From positions 52,605-116,604 of the forward strand of contig JBBQWV010000010.1 in the NCBI GenBank assembly GCA_038210275.1: a stretch of DNA of 64,000 bases, written 5' to 3'. This DNA is from PALSA-1296 sp038210275. GTDB lineage: Bacteria > Bacteroidota > Ignavibacteria > Palsa-1295. The notes beneath the pieces are model-generated. The model had not been told where the DNA came from, made no database searches, and saw only the letters and a program-made list of their open reading frames with translations. Below are positions 35,354-43,834 of the stretch, in pieces. Every line of letters starts with the position of its first letter. Within the stretch, counting starts at the first letter, position 1. Both the position numbers and the translations under genes were made by a program.

Positions 35354-35746
35354 ATGAAAAAGCTATTTTTAATCATATTGGTACTTGCCGGCAGCGGAAC
35401 GCTCAGAGCGCAGAATATCGCTAAATTTGAGCCGTTAGCCAAGGATGAGTCAGCCGTTTCGGTTGTTTTGCCGGATGCTATTGAGTATCCGAGCTATAAG
35501 GTCACCTGTACTCAAAATAAAAAAGATTATTCTTTCGAGATCACTTCTCCGAAATCTGACAAGGCAGAGGTAAAGTTAGTCAATACTCAAGGGACTGATA
35601 TTTGCACCATTCATAACGGTCTCCTTCGTGGTGGCAAAAACATTTTCTCTATACCTTCAAAGAAGATCGCTTCAGGCATTTACTACGTAGTCTCCAAGCT
35701 CTCGAATGGTGAGCAATTTGCTGATAGGGTAGTCATCGGAAAGTAA
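35354..35746 (+). CDS. Small exported protein with T9SS-sorting-domain-like fold
   Basis: 130 residues: signal peptide MKKLFLIILVLAGSGTLRAQ, then about 100 residues that resemble a stand-alone type-A sorting domain (EVKLVNTQGTDICTI...IPSKKIASGIYYVVSKLSNGEQFADRVVIGK). Compare the C-termini of the 6620 and 15453 gene products. It may be secreted by T9SS, or be a remnant of a larger protein. A weak TAACTTTC box lies 31 bases upstream. mpl follows 51 bases later. Confidence 0.6.
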   Translation: MKKLFLIILVLAGSGTLRAQNIAKFEPLAKDESAVSVVLPDAIEYPSYKVTCTQNKKDYSFEITSPKSDKAEVKLVNTQGTDICTIHNGLLRGGKNIFSIPSKKIASGIYYVVSKLSNGEQFADRVVIGK

Positions 35747-35797
35747 TTTTCCATTTCCTGAGAATAAAATTTCACGCATGAGTGTTAGCCACACTCA

Positions 35798-37198
35798 ATG
35801 CTAATCTATTTTATCGGTATCTGCGGTACAGCAATGGGGAACGGAGCACTTTTGCTTCGGGAGATGGGCTATGATGTATGCGGTTCGGATGAAAATGTTT
35901 ATCCTCCGATGTCCGATCTGCTCACTGCAAGCGGAATAAAGATATTTACTGGCTACGATCCTCAGCATGTTACTGTTGCCAAGCCTAATCTTGTCGTCAT
36001 CGGCAATGCAATGAGCCGCGGAAATGCGGAAGTAGAGTTTGTTCTCAATCAAAAATTTCAATACATTTCACTTGCCGAATTATTAAAGCAATATGTAATT
36101 CAGGGCAAAGAGTCAATCGTCGTAAGTGGAACCCATGGAAAGACGACTACTTCAGCACTTGCTGCATGGACTTTTGAATCAGCAGGACTTGATCCTAATT
36201 TCTTAGTTGGTGGAGTACTCGAAAATTTTGGCAGAGGCTATCAAGCCCGACCAAAAAGTAATTATGTGATCTTAGAAGGCGATGAATATGATACTGCCTT
36301 TTTTGATAAGCGTTCGAAATTCCTCCATTATCTGCCAACGACTCTTATCGTCAACAATATCGAATTCGATCATGCCGATATTTTTTCTAACCTTGATGAA
36401 ATAAAGCTTTCCTTCCGCCGACTTGTTAATCTTGTTCCGCAGAATGGAATTGTCATTGCGAATGGAGATGATACAAATGTTCGAGAAGTAATTACAAATT
36501 CTTTTGGAGCGACTGAGACGTTTGGTGTTTCACAAGACTGTTCATGGAAAGCAACAAATATTTCTTATGGCGATCATTCATCTGAGTTCGATGTGTTGCA
36601 TGAAGGCAAAGTGGAGGCACGACTTGAAGTAAATCTCCTGGGAGAGTTTAATGTAAAGAATGCACTTGCTGTCACGATTGCAGCACGACATCATGGAATT
36701 TCCTACGAGGCAATTCAAAAGGCTTTTTCTACATTTAAAAATGTAAAGCGTAGGCTGGAATTTAAAGGAGAATTTGGAGGAATAAAAGTCTATGACGATT
36801 TCGCCCATCATCCGACGGCAATTCGTGAAACACTGAAAGCCTTCAGGACCAAATTTCTGACTGAGCGCATCATCGCAATCTTCGAACCGCGCTCGAATAC
36901 GACACGCCGAAATATTTTTCAGACAGAGTTGGCTGAATGCTTTGCTAGTGCCGATGTCGTATTTATTTCTCAGATTGCGCGATTAAATCTCCTTGCTGAA
37001 TCGGAACGCCTCGACCCTGAAAAAGTAATGGCTGATATTCGTGCACAAGGCAAGGAAGCATTTTATCTGCCTGATGCTGAAGCGATAAGCACAAAAGTAG
37101 CAGGAATTGCCAGGAAAGGCGATGTAATAATAGTAATGTCCAACGGTGGTTTCGGTGGAATCCATCCGATGCTGGCAAATAAATTAGGGAAGAATTGA
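35798..37198 (+). CDS. mpl: UDP-N-acetylmuramate:L-alanyl-gamma-D-glutamyl-meso-diaminopimelate ligase
   Basis: 466 residues. Mpl recycles the murein tripeptide by attaching it to UDP-MurNAc. The N-terminal FIGICGTAMGNGALLL (GICGTAMG is typical of Mpl rather than MurC), the P-loop GTHGKTTTSALAAW, EGDEYDTAFFDKRSKF, and the C-terminal DDFAHHPTAIRETL and EPRSNTTRR are all present. This implies peptidoglycan with a meso-diaminopimelate-type stem. Its stop overlaps the convergent GT9 gene by 15 bases. Confidence 0.92.
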   Translation: MLIYFIGICGTAMGNGALLLREMGYDVCGSDENVYPPMSDLLTASGIKIFTGYDPQHVTVAKPNLVVIGNAMSRGNAEVEFVLNQKFQYISLAELLKQYVIQGKESIVVSGTHGKTTTSALAAWTFESAGLDPNFLVGGVLENFGRGYQARPKSNYVILEGDEYDTAFFDKRSKFLHYLPTTLIVNNIEFDHADIFSNLDEIKLSFRRLVNLVPQNGIVIANGDDTNVREVITNSFGATETFGVSQDCSWKATNISYGDHSSEFDVLHEGKVEARLEVNLLGEFNVKNALAVTIAARHHGISYEAIQKAFSTFKNVKRRLEFKGEFGGIKVYDDFAHHPTAIRETLKAFRTKFLTERIIAIFEPRSNTTRRNIFQTELAECFASADVVFISQIARLNLLAESERLDPEKVMADIRAQGKEAFYLPDAEAISTKVAGIARKGDVIIVMSNGGFGGIHPMLANKLGKN

Positions 37199-38152
37199 TA
37201 TAATCTTCTCAGGGGTTATCTCCTTCATACACCTAAAATGTCCCTTCGGGCAATGATCCAATCCTATCGTTGTGCATGGACGGCAATCCAAACCTTTGTT
37301 TTCTAAAATTATTGCATTTTTTGCGCGAGGATAGAAACCGAATTCGCGAACGGTCGGTCCGAATATGCTAATCGTCGGAACACCAGCCGCATTTGCTACA
37401 TGCATTAATCCTGAATCATTAGTAATCCCAAGCGAGCATTCTGCCATTCTTTGCGGAAGATCAAGCAAACTTATTTCGCCGCAAAGATTTACTACTTTCC
37501 CTTGCGGGAGTTGCGAAGCAATTTTACTGACATATTCCTTCTCATCAGCGCTTCCAAAAAACTCGATCTGATAGCCTTTTGTAATTAAATCTTTTGCAAC
37601 TTCGGCGTAATATTCAGGCAGCCACCGTTTATTCCAGTGTTTTGCACCGGGGCAGATGGCTGCTTTCTTTATTCCCGAAGAATGCTTTTCGATTCCCAAA
37701 GTCGTCCCAATTCCGGTATCCAAAACGTTTAATTCTTTTGCTGTCTCGAAATATCTGCCAATAATATCGGGAGAGTTCTTGAGCAGATTGATCTTGGATT
37801 TTACTAAAAGCCAGCGTTTAAAAATTCTCTTGTTGATGACATGCAATTTGCTGCCAAGATTTTTTCGCAGTAACTTTGAGCGAATATTATTATGCAGATC
37901 GAGGACGTGATCATATTTGCGATTTTGCAATTCTTGATTAATCTTTCTAATCTCTTCTTTGCCTTTTGATGTATCAAGAATAATAACTTCGCTAACCCAT
38001 GGAAACTGAAGCGCGATATCGGCGTATTCCTTGCGCACCAGGAAATCAATTTTAGCATCGGGATATTTTTTCCTGAGTTCTTGGACGAGCGGAGTGGTGA
38101 GAATAATATCTCCGAGAGAACTGAGACGGATGATGAGAATGGATTTTGGCAT
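37184..38152 (-). CDS. Glycosyltransferase family 9 (heptosyltransferase-like)
   Basis: 322 residues from the ATG at 38152 (an ATG at 38161 is also possible). The N-terminal nucleotide-sugar fold is SILIIRLSSLGDIILTTPLVQEL. The donor-binding C-terminal motif is TNDSGLMHVANAAGVPTISIFGPT. A Cys-rich end (GLDCRPC...DHCPKGHFRC) is common in Bacteroidota/Chlorobi GT9. It probably adds heptose or another sugar to lipopolysaccharide core. It overlaps mpl at the 3' ends. Confidence 0.9.
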   Translation of the reverse strand: MPKSILIIRLSSLGDIILTTPLVQELRKKYPDAKIDFLVRKEYADIALQFPWVSEVIILDTSKGKEEIRKINQELQNRKYDHVLDLHNNIRSKLLRKNLGSKLHVINKRIFKRWLLVKSKINLLKNSPDIIGRYFETAKELNVLDTGIGTTLGIEKHSSGIKKAAICPGAKHWNKRWLPEYYAEVAKDLITKGYQIEFFGSADEKEYVSKIASQLPQGKVVNLCGEISLLDLPQRMAECSLGITNDSGLMHVANAAGVPTISIFGPTVREFGFYPRAKNAIILENKGLDCRPCTTIGLDHCPKGHFRCMKEITPEKIISILP

Positions 38153-38192
38153 TACCTGCACCGATCAGGATGAAAAATTGTTAACTGCGACT

Positions 38193-39716
38193 ATGAAGAA
38201 AATAACAACGCTGGGCGAACTGAAAAAGTCAAATTATAAAATCCTTCCGGTAAAGGAGGAAATTCGCCGCAATCTTATTGAGAAGCTTAAAAACCGTGAA
38301 CCCCTTTTCCCTGGCATTGTGGGTTATGATGAAACGGTCATCCCGCAAGTTGTGAATGCTTTGCTTGCTAAGCATGATATTATTCTGCTCGGTCTGCGCG
38401 GACAAGCAAAGACACGCATTGCGCGAAGCCTTATATCGTTGCTTGATGAATGGGCACCAATCGTGAAAGGCAGCGAGGTGAATGATAATCCTTTTGCTCC
38501 AATCTCTTACTTCGCATCGAGCCTTATTCGTGAAAAAGGAGATGATACACCCATTGATTGGATCCATCGCTCCGAAAGATATGGCGAAAAGCTTGCAACG
38601 CCTGATGTTACCATCGCCGATCTTATTGGAGACATTGATCCGTTGAAAGCCGCTCATGAGCGTCTGCATTATTCCCATGAGGGCGCAATCCATTTTGGAA
38701 TTGTACCGCGAACGAATCGAGGAATATTCACTATCAACGAACTTCCCGATCTTCAGCCTCGCATTCAGGTAGGACTATTTAATATTCTTGAAGAGCGTGA
38801 TATACAGATTCGAGGATTTAAAGTTCGGATTCCACTTGATGAACTAATAATTTTCACGGCAAATCCTGAAGATTATACGAACCGCGGCAATATCATCACA
38901 CCTCTTAAAGATCGTATCGAAGCACAGATCATCACACATTATCCGCTCGATATTGAAAGCGCGATCACGATAACCGAGCAGGAGGCTTGGACTCAGCGCT
39001 ATGGTGAAGAAGGCATTGTCATTCCACACTACGTTAAAGAGATCATTGAGCAAATAGCATTTGAAGCACGTTCTTCCGATTTTGTTGATCAGAAATCCGG
39101 AGTATCGGCGCGGCTTCCGATCAGTGCAATGGAAACGCTGATCTCCAATGCCGAGCGCCGCTCTATCTTAATGAATGATAATATTATCGTGCCTCGTATC
39201 ACCGATCTTGCGTATGTAGTGAGTGGCGTAACCGGTAAAGTCGAACTTGTTTTTGAAGGCGAGGAAGAAGGGATTTCCAAAGTCGCAAAAGCACTTATCG
39301 GAAAAGCAGTGAAAACTGTATTTAAGAAATATTTCCCCGATCCGAATGCCCGTCAGAAAAAAGGACGAAATGACGAAGTACAACCACCGAAAATCAAAAC
39401 AGAATATGATGATATTCTCGAATGGTTTGCAAAGGGAAATACTATCTCGCTAACCGACACAATGTCGTTTGAAGCATATAGCAAAGAGCTTTCACGTATT
39501 CCAAGATTAAAAGAATTTACAGCACGACATATTCTGATCCCAGAGACTGACCGCTTCTCACTTGCAAGCGCTATGGAATTCGTACTTGACGGATTGCATC
39601 AGCATTCAAAGCTGGCTAAAGAAGAAGAATTCGGTGCGCCGGAGATAAGCTACCGTGATATGGTTGGTTCTATCTTTACTGGTAGCTTCGATGAAGAAGA
39701 GGAAGAGGAATTATAA
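38193..39716 (+). CDS. MoxR/magnesium-chelatase-like AAA+ ATPase
   Basis: 507 residues from the ATG at 38193; an extension to 38031 overlaps the GT9 gene and is rejected. Walker A is GLRGQAKTR (residues 67-75), with Ala where most P-loops have Gly. Walker B is GIFTINELPD and sensor 1 is LIIFTANPEDYTNRG. It resembles the sigma54-activator-like/Mg-chelatase I group found across Bacteroidota. There is no VWA domain in the protein and no VWA gene beside it, so it is a lone AAA+ of unknown target. It begins a co-directional run to nuoB. Confidence 0.8.
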   Translation: MKKITTLGELKKSNYKILPVKEEIRRNLIEKLKNREPLFPGIVGYDETVIPQVVNALLAKHDIILLGLRGQAKTRIARSLISLLDEWAPIVKGSEVNDNPFAPISYFASSLIREKGDDTPIDWIHRSERYGEKLATPDVTIADLIGDIDPLKAAHERLHYSHEGAIHFGIVPRTNRGIFTINELPDLQPRIQVGLFNILEERDIQIRGFKVRIPLDELIIFTANPEDYTNRGNIITPLKDRIEAQIITHYPLDIESAITITEQEAWTQRYGEEGIVIPHYVKEIIEQIAFEARSSDFVDQKSGVSARLPISAMETLISNAERRSILMNDNIIVPRITDLAYVVSGVTGKVELVFEGEEEGISKVAKALIGKAVKTVFKKYFPDPNARQKKGRNDEVQPPKIKTEYDDILEWFAKGNTISLTDTMSFEAYSKELSRIPRLKEFTARHILIPETDRFSLASAMEFVLDGLHQHSKLAKEEEFGAPEISYRDMVGSIFTGSFDEEEEEEL

Positions 39717-39721
39717 TCGCA

Positions 39722-40117
39722 ATGGAAAACGCAATTATCCTCTTCGACGGAGTCTGCAATTTTTGCAACAGCTCGATTAATTTTATTATTGATCACGATC
39801 CGAAGGGATATTTTAAGTTTGCAGCCTTGCAATCGGAAGCAGGAATTGCATTGCTGAAGGAATATGGAATAAACAATACTTCCCTCGATACAGTGATCCT
39901 TATCGAGGAGGGCAAGGTCTTTACTCATTCGACTGCAGCACTCAGAATTTCGAAAAAGCTTACAGGTTGGTATTCGATCTTGTATGATTTTATTGTCATC
40001 CCTGAATTTATTCGAGATCCGTTATATCGCCTCTTTGCAAAATATAGATATACTATGTTCGGAAAGAAGGACGCATGCAGAGTACCGACTAAAGAAGAAC
40101 GAACCAGATTTATTTGA
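39722..40117 (+). CDS. DCC-family thiol-disulfide oxidoreductase-like protein (DUF393)
   Basis: 131 residues. The family motif is DGVCNFCN (C12 and C15) with a thioredoxin-like fold, and the C-terminal half holds DPLYRLFAKYRYTMFGKKDACRVPT. Function in redox or membrane processes is suspected but not established. It starts 5 bases after the ATPase and overlaps PAP2 by 4 bases. Confidence 0.85.
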   Translation: MENAIILFDGVCNFCNSSINFIIDHDPKGYFKFAALQSEAGIALLKEYGINNTSLDTVILIEEGKVFTHSTAALRISKKLTGWYSILYDFIVIPEFIRDPLYRLFAKYRYTMFGKKDACRVPTKEERTRFI

Positions 40118-40668
40118 CAATGCTTGACTCAATTGATATATCACTGCTCAGAGAAATAAATGTAAATCGCATAACTGCGCTTGATAATCCGTTCATTCTC
40201 ATAACCGATTGTGCTCCAATCATTGCGATCTTTATTCCCTTGGCATTTATTGTAATTGGTCTGTTTAAGAAGAGAAAAAAAATATGGATGGAAGGTCTTA
40301 TGATAGCAGCCCCTTATTTACTTGCTGCTGGGATACTAAATATCATTAAAGTACTTATTGTTCGTCCAAGGCCATTCACGACTTATTCATTCATTCAGAA
40401 ATTATCTAACGGTGGAAGTAGTTCATTTCCTTCAGGACATACATCCGATGCTTTTGCAATAGCAACTATTGTTTCACTTCTTTTTCCAAAACGTGTGGTT
40501 ATTATCTCCATGTTTATTTGGGCGACGTTAGTCGGTTATTCCCGTTTGGATCTTGGTGTTCATTATCCAAGCGATGTGTTGGGTGGAGCAGCTATTGGAG
40601 CGGGATCATCACTATTCTTTTTTTACCTGTATAAGAGGAAAAGAAAGGAAGAACCGATACTGAAATAA
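40114..40668 (+). CDS. PAP2-family phosphatase (membrane)
   Basis: 184 residues with about five transmembrane helices. The phosphatidic-acid phosphatase signature is complete: KVLIVRPRPF, PSGHTSDAF and SRLDLGVHYPSDVLGG. It may act on undecaprenyl pyrophosphate or a lipid phosphate. It overlaps the DCC gene by 4 bases and sits 18 bases before the antitoxin. Confidence 0.88.
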   Translation: MTMLDSIDISLLREINVNRITALDNPFILITDCAPIIAIFIPLAFIVIGLFKKRKKIWMEGLMIAAPYLLAAGILNIIKVLIVRPRPFTTYSFIQKLSNGGSSSFPSGHTSDAFAIATIVSLLFPKRVVIISMFIWATLVGYSRLDLGVHYPSDVLGGAAIGAGSSLFFFYLYKRKRKEEPILK

Positions 40669-40686
40669 ATATTGTTTGAAATAGTC

Positions 40687-40926
40687 ATGAGAACATTTGA
40701 AACATCGGCAGTAGTAGAGGATAGGAATAATATTCATCTTGATCACCCTATCGAAAAATCAATTTCGGGAAAAGTCCATGTGATTATTGTTTCCGAGGAC
40801 AACGAAATAACAGAGGATGAATGGATGCTTTCAGCCGCGAACAACCCTGCATTTGATTTTTTGAAAGATCCGAAAGAAGACATCTACTCTCTTCAGGACG
40901 GTAAACCGTGGAACAATGGGAATTAA
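40687..40926 (+). CDS. Antitoxin of a PemK/MazF system
   Basis: 79 residues from the ATG at 40687 (a TTG at 40672 is less likely). The N-terminal SGKVHVIIV region and the C-terminal EWMLSAANNPAFDFLKDPKEDIYSLQDGKPWNN are typical of small acidic antitoxins paired with PemK/MazF in Bacteroidota. Overlap of 11 bases with the toxin gene supports a pair. Confidence 0.8.
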   Translation: MRTFETSAVVEDRNNIHLDHPIEKSISGKVHVIIVSEDNEITEDEWMLSAANNPAFDFLKDPKEDIYSLQDGKPWNNGN

Positions 40927-41260
40927 GTATAAGATTGTTCTCGTGCCTTTTCCATTCGATGACGGCGTTCAAGCTAAGGTAAGACCGGCTATTTGTCTTA
41001 CTGAATCAATTGGAAAACATGAACATATCGTCCTTGGATATATATCGAGTCAAATTCCTGATGAAATAGAGATGACGGATTTGATTATTGATTCTTCTTC
41101 GGATGGATTTCGCGCATCCGGCCTATTGGTTTCTTCGGTTATCCGTATTCATCGGATGATGACATTTCCAAGTAAAAGTATCCGCCGAGAGATAGGAGAA
41201 CTGCCCATACATTTTCATCAAGAGCTTCAGAAACGGATACAACAATTATTCTTATCTTAA
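40916..41260 (+). CDS. PemK/MazF-family endoribonuclease toxin
   Basis: 114 residues. VLVPFPFDDGVQAKVRPAICLTES is the MazF/PemK N-terminal region (VLVPFPFDD and KVRPA decisive), and LLVSSVIRIHRMMTFPSKSIRREIG is the C-terminal half. It likely cleaves mRNA when free of the antitoxin. The gene ends only 2 bases before nuoA, in an otherwise housekeeping operon. Confidence 0.85.
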   Translation: MGIKYKIVLVPFPFDDGVQAKVRPAICLTESIGKHEHIVLGYISSQIPDEIEMTDLIIDSSSDGFRASGLLVSSVIRIHRMMTFPSKSIRREIGELPIHFHQELQKRIQQLFLS

Positions 41261-41262
41261 GT

Positions 41263-41619
41263 ATGCTAACAAACTACATACCATTAGCGCTCATGATGTT
41301 CGTCGCCATTGTCTTTGGCGTCATCATGGCTAATTTATCGAAATGGCTCGGACCCCGCAGAGGGAACAAGGAGAAGCTTTCCGTTTATGAGTCAGGCATG
41401 GCTCCGATCGGTAGCACTCGTGATCGCGTCAGCGTCAAATACTACATCGTGGCGATGCTCTTTATTATTTTCGATATTGAGATCGTCTTTCTCTATCCTT
41501 GGGCTGTCACGTTCGATAAGATCGGAGCCTTTGCTTTGGGAGAAATGTTTCTCTTTATCGGATTACTCTTCATAGGGTATATCTATGTTGTAAAAAAAGG
41601 AGCTTTAGAATGGGATTAG
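41263..41619 (+). CDS. nuoA: NADH-quinone oxidoreductase subunit A
   Basis: 118 residues, three transmembrane helices. YESGMAPIGSTRDRVSVKYYIVAMLFIIFDIEIVFLYPWA matches NuoA (DIEIVFLYPWA is diagnostic). It is a membrane subunit of complex I. It overlaps nuoB by 10 bases. It follows the toxin gene after 2 bases. Confidence 0.96.
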   Translation: MLTNYIPLALMMFVAIVFGVIMANLSKWLGPRRGNKEKLSVYESGMAPIGSTRDRVSVKYYIVAMLFIIFDIEIVFLYPWAVTFDKIGAFALGEMFLFIGLLFIGYIYVVKKGALEWD

Positions 41620-42161
41620 ACGAGACACTTCAATCAGAGGGATTTATCACGACTTCGGTCGATGCCTTGGTCAACTGGGCGCGCAAGAGCGCTGTGTGGC
41701 CTATGCCACTTGGTATTTCCTGTTGTGCAATCGAGATGATGGCATTTGCGGGTCCGCGTTATGATGTATCACGTTTCGGCAGTGAAGTTTTCAGGTTCTC
41801 GCCCCGTCAAGCTGATCTTCTGATTGTTGCCGGGACTGTTACTTACAAAATGGCGAAGGTTGTAAAAAAAATTTACGACCAAATGCCTGATCCGAAATAT
41901 GTGATGGCAATGGGAGCTTGTACTTCAAGCGGCGGTATTTACCGTACTTATGCTGTTGTGCAAGGAATCAATCAATTTCTTCCTGTCGATGTCTATATTG
42001 CAGGCTGCCCCCCACGTCCTGATTCCGTCTTGAAAGGACTTATGGTTATTCAGGATATTATCTCCGGTGAGAAGCCATGGGAGCGTGGGACTATTGTAGG
42101 ATCTGAAGATAAAATGTATGACATTTCTATTCCCGAACACGGAGAGATGGTTAAAGCTTAA
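41610..42161 (+). CDS. nuoB: NADH-quinone oxidoreductase subunit B
   Basis: 183 residues. It carries cluster N2 on C38, C39 (GISCCAIEM), C104 (GACTSSGG) and C133 (AGCPPRP). It is a peripheral-arm subunit. Its 3' end overlaps the convergent DUF421 gene by 11 bases. nuoC, usually next, is displaced by 3.1 kb. Confidence 0.97.
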   Translation: MGLDETLQSEGFITTSVDALVNWARKSAVWPMPLGISCCAIEMMAFAGPRYDVSRFGSEVFRFSPRQADLLIVAGTVTYKMAKVVKKIYDQMPDPKYVMAMGACTSSGGIYRTYAVVQGINQFLPVDVYIAGCPPRPDSVLKGLMVIQDIISGEKPWERGTIVGSEDKMYDISIPEHGEMVKA

Positions 42162-42651
42162 GAATATCTATTTTTTTTAAAACGACGCTGATGTGACCGC
42201 TTCTTTCTAAGTAAGCTGCATCAACCTGATCGGAATCCTCCACGTGAATTTCCATACGAATTCCTTCAGCCAGATCTTTATCACTGATCAAACTCTTCCT
42301 CATATTTTTTCGTATCGGTTTGCCGTCCTTAAAAAGTAATACTTTATCTCCTTTGACTAATTTTCCAAATGTGTCGCTATATATACTGATAAATCCGAAA
42401 AGACGGTGCATCAGAACAATCACGACACATGCTGTTAAGGTTGAAAGAATGGAAGATGCGCCATAGACAGCGCGGCTGAGAATTGCGCCGAGCAATAGAA
42501 TAATAATGTAGTCAAAAGGTGATTTCATTCCGAAGGCACGAATTCCTGCTAAGCGAATGAGAGCGCCGGCAATTATAAAAATAAAAAACGCACGGATTCC
42601 CATTTGTAATGGTGAAAGATCAATCCCTGTCCCAATTAAATCTTCAAACAT
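42151..42651 (-). CDS. DUF421 (YetF-like) membrane protein
   Basis: 166 residues with three N-terminal transmembrane helices (GIRAFFIFIIAGALIRLAG, FDYIIILLLGAILSRAVYG, LTACVVIVLMHRLFGFI) and a C-terminal soluble domain (GDKVLLFKDGKPIRKNMRKSLIS...LER...ISVVLKK). It matches the YetF/DUF421 family, function unknown. It is inserted, in opposite orientation, between nuoAB and nuoCD. Confidence 0.85.
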   Translation of the reverse strand: MFEDLIGTGIDLSPLQMGIRAFFIFIIAGALIRLAGIRAFGMKSPFDYIIILLLGAILSRAVYGASSILSTLTACVVIVLMHRLFGFISIYSDTFGKLVKGDKVLLFKDGKPIRKNMRKSLISDKDLAEGIRMEIHVEDSDQVDAAYLERSGHISVVLKKIDILKL

Positions 42652-42743
42652 AGTGTTATTTTTGTGTAAAGTCTTGTTTCAGAACTTATAAGGCTTGGTT
42701 TTTAGTTCAGTGAGAATAACGATTCAATTTGCATTATATTTTT

Positions 42744-43169
42744 ATGAGATCACTTTTTTTTCTGTTTATATCTTTGGTAGCTGCTGCTTCAAATATTTCA
42801 GCGACGACATTCGGAACATATTCTGCGACACATGATTCTATTTTCGAAGGAAAAATATATCAAGTCAAAGCTGAAGTAAAAAAGAAACTGCCCGAACAGA
42901 ATCGTATGATCATTAAACATGAACGCATCAAGGGTCTGATGGAAGCAATGACGATGGCTTTTCCCGTAAGCGATTCTACGATATTTGATAGCTGTGCCAT
43001 TGGCAGCAAAGGACTATTTACTCTTCAGATCCAAAAGGGATTTCCGGTAATCACAGCTGCTCATTTTACAAAGCTTCCAAAATATGTTTGCCCCATGCAT
43101 CCGCAAGAGCTATCAAATAAACGCGGTACGTGTAGTATTTGCGGTATGCCGCTTGAGAAGAGAGAGTAA
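42744..43169 (+). CDS. CusF-like copper-binding domain fused to a heavy-metal-binding domain
   Basis: 141 residues from the ATG at 42744; a TTG at 42729 is less likely. A signal peptide (MRSLFFLFISLVAAAS) is followed by a CusF-like beta barrel, with the metal-binding set in IIKHERIKGL...MEAMTMAF (His59, Met69, Met71). The C-terminus is a short heavy-metal-binding (YHS/HMBD-like) domain, VCPMHPQ...GTCSICGMPLE (Cys116, His119, Cys130, Cys133). It probably chaperones periplasmic copper. It is the only copper gene between the nuo parts; copZ-copA follow nuoD. Confidence 0.82.
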   Translation: MRSLFFLFISLVAAASNISATTFGTYSATHDSIFEGKIYQVKAEVKKKLPEQNRMIIKHERIKGLMEAMTMAFPVSDSTIFDSCAIGSKGLFTLQIQKGFPVITAAHFTKLPKYVCPMHPQELSNKRGTCSICGMPLEKRE

Positions 43170-43174
43170 ATCTT

Positions 43175-43825
43175 TTAAAGTGAGTGAGCGAAGATTTGCT
43201 GCGCTGCTTCAGGAGGCAGTAAAAGATCTTTTTTGCCGATCTTTAATTTATATGATCCTCCGAACGGTTCTTGTCCGAGGAATTCGATTTTTGCACCCGG
43301 CAGTAATTGTATCTCGGCTACATATCTAAGCAGCTCAGGATCGCGATCAAGAATACGGCTTATCACAAGATGTGCAGGGCTACTAAATTGAGATAAAATT
43401 TGCTCATCAATAATTGAGATATTTCCTTCTGCTGTTGGGATTGGATCTCCGTGAGGATCGAATTCGGGATGACCAAGCCTTGCAGCAATCCGTTCTTCAA
43501 ACAAGGGACTGATATGATGCTCTAATTTTTCTGCCTCCTCATGCACTTCATCCCACCTATAGCCAAGTTCACGTACGAGATAGAGTTCAAGAAGTCGGTG
43601 TCTGCGTATTGTTTGAAGCGCTGTCTTACGACCGAAAGGAGTTAAATGAATTCCTGTTAGAGGGTGCAATTTTACAAAACGGAGATCTTTAAGTTTCTTC
43701 AGCATCTTACTAACAGCGGGTGCGCTAACGCCGACACGCTTTGCAATATCCTGCGATGTTACTTCGCCCAAAGATTCAGATTTGTAAATCGCCTTAACAT
43801 AGTCTTCGATGGAAGGAGTGCTCAT
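43175..43825 (-). CDS. mntR: DtxR/MntR-family metal-dependent regulator
   Basis: 216 residues. The winged helix is at residues ~5-65 (VTSQDIAKRVGVSAPAVSKMLKKL). The metal-binding and dimerisation domain contains HRLLELYLVRELGYRWDEVHEEAEKLEHHIS with several His/Glu/Cys-type ligands, and the C-terminus is an SH3-like FeoA domain. It probably binds Mn(II) or Fe(II) and represses the mntH gene 9 bases upstream in the same operon. Confidence 0.86.
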   Translation of the reverse strand: MSTPSIEDYVKAIYKSESLGEVTSQDIAKRVGVSAPAVSKMLKKLKDLRFVKLHPLTGIHLTPFGRKTALQTIRRHRLLELYLVRELGYRWDEVHEEAEKLEHHISPLFEERIAARLGHPEFDPHGDPIPTAEGNISIIDEQILSQFSSPAHLVISRILDRDPELLRYVAEIQLLPGAKIEFLGQEPFGGSYKLKIGKKDLLLPPEAAQQIFAHSL

Positions 43826-43834
43826 AAGAAGAAT

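Noticed and set aside
38031..38192. Extended MoxR-like ATPase start.
   Set aside because: It overlaps the antisense GT9 gene and has no ATPase features.
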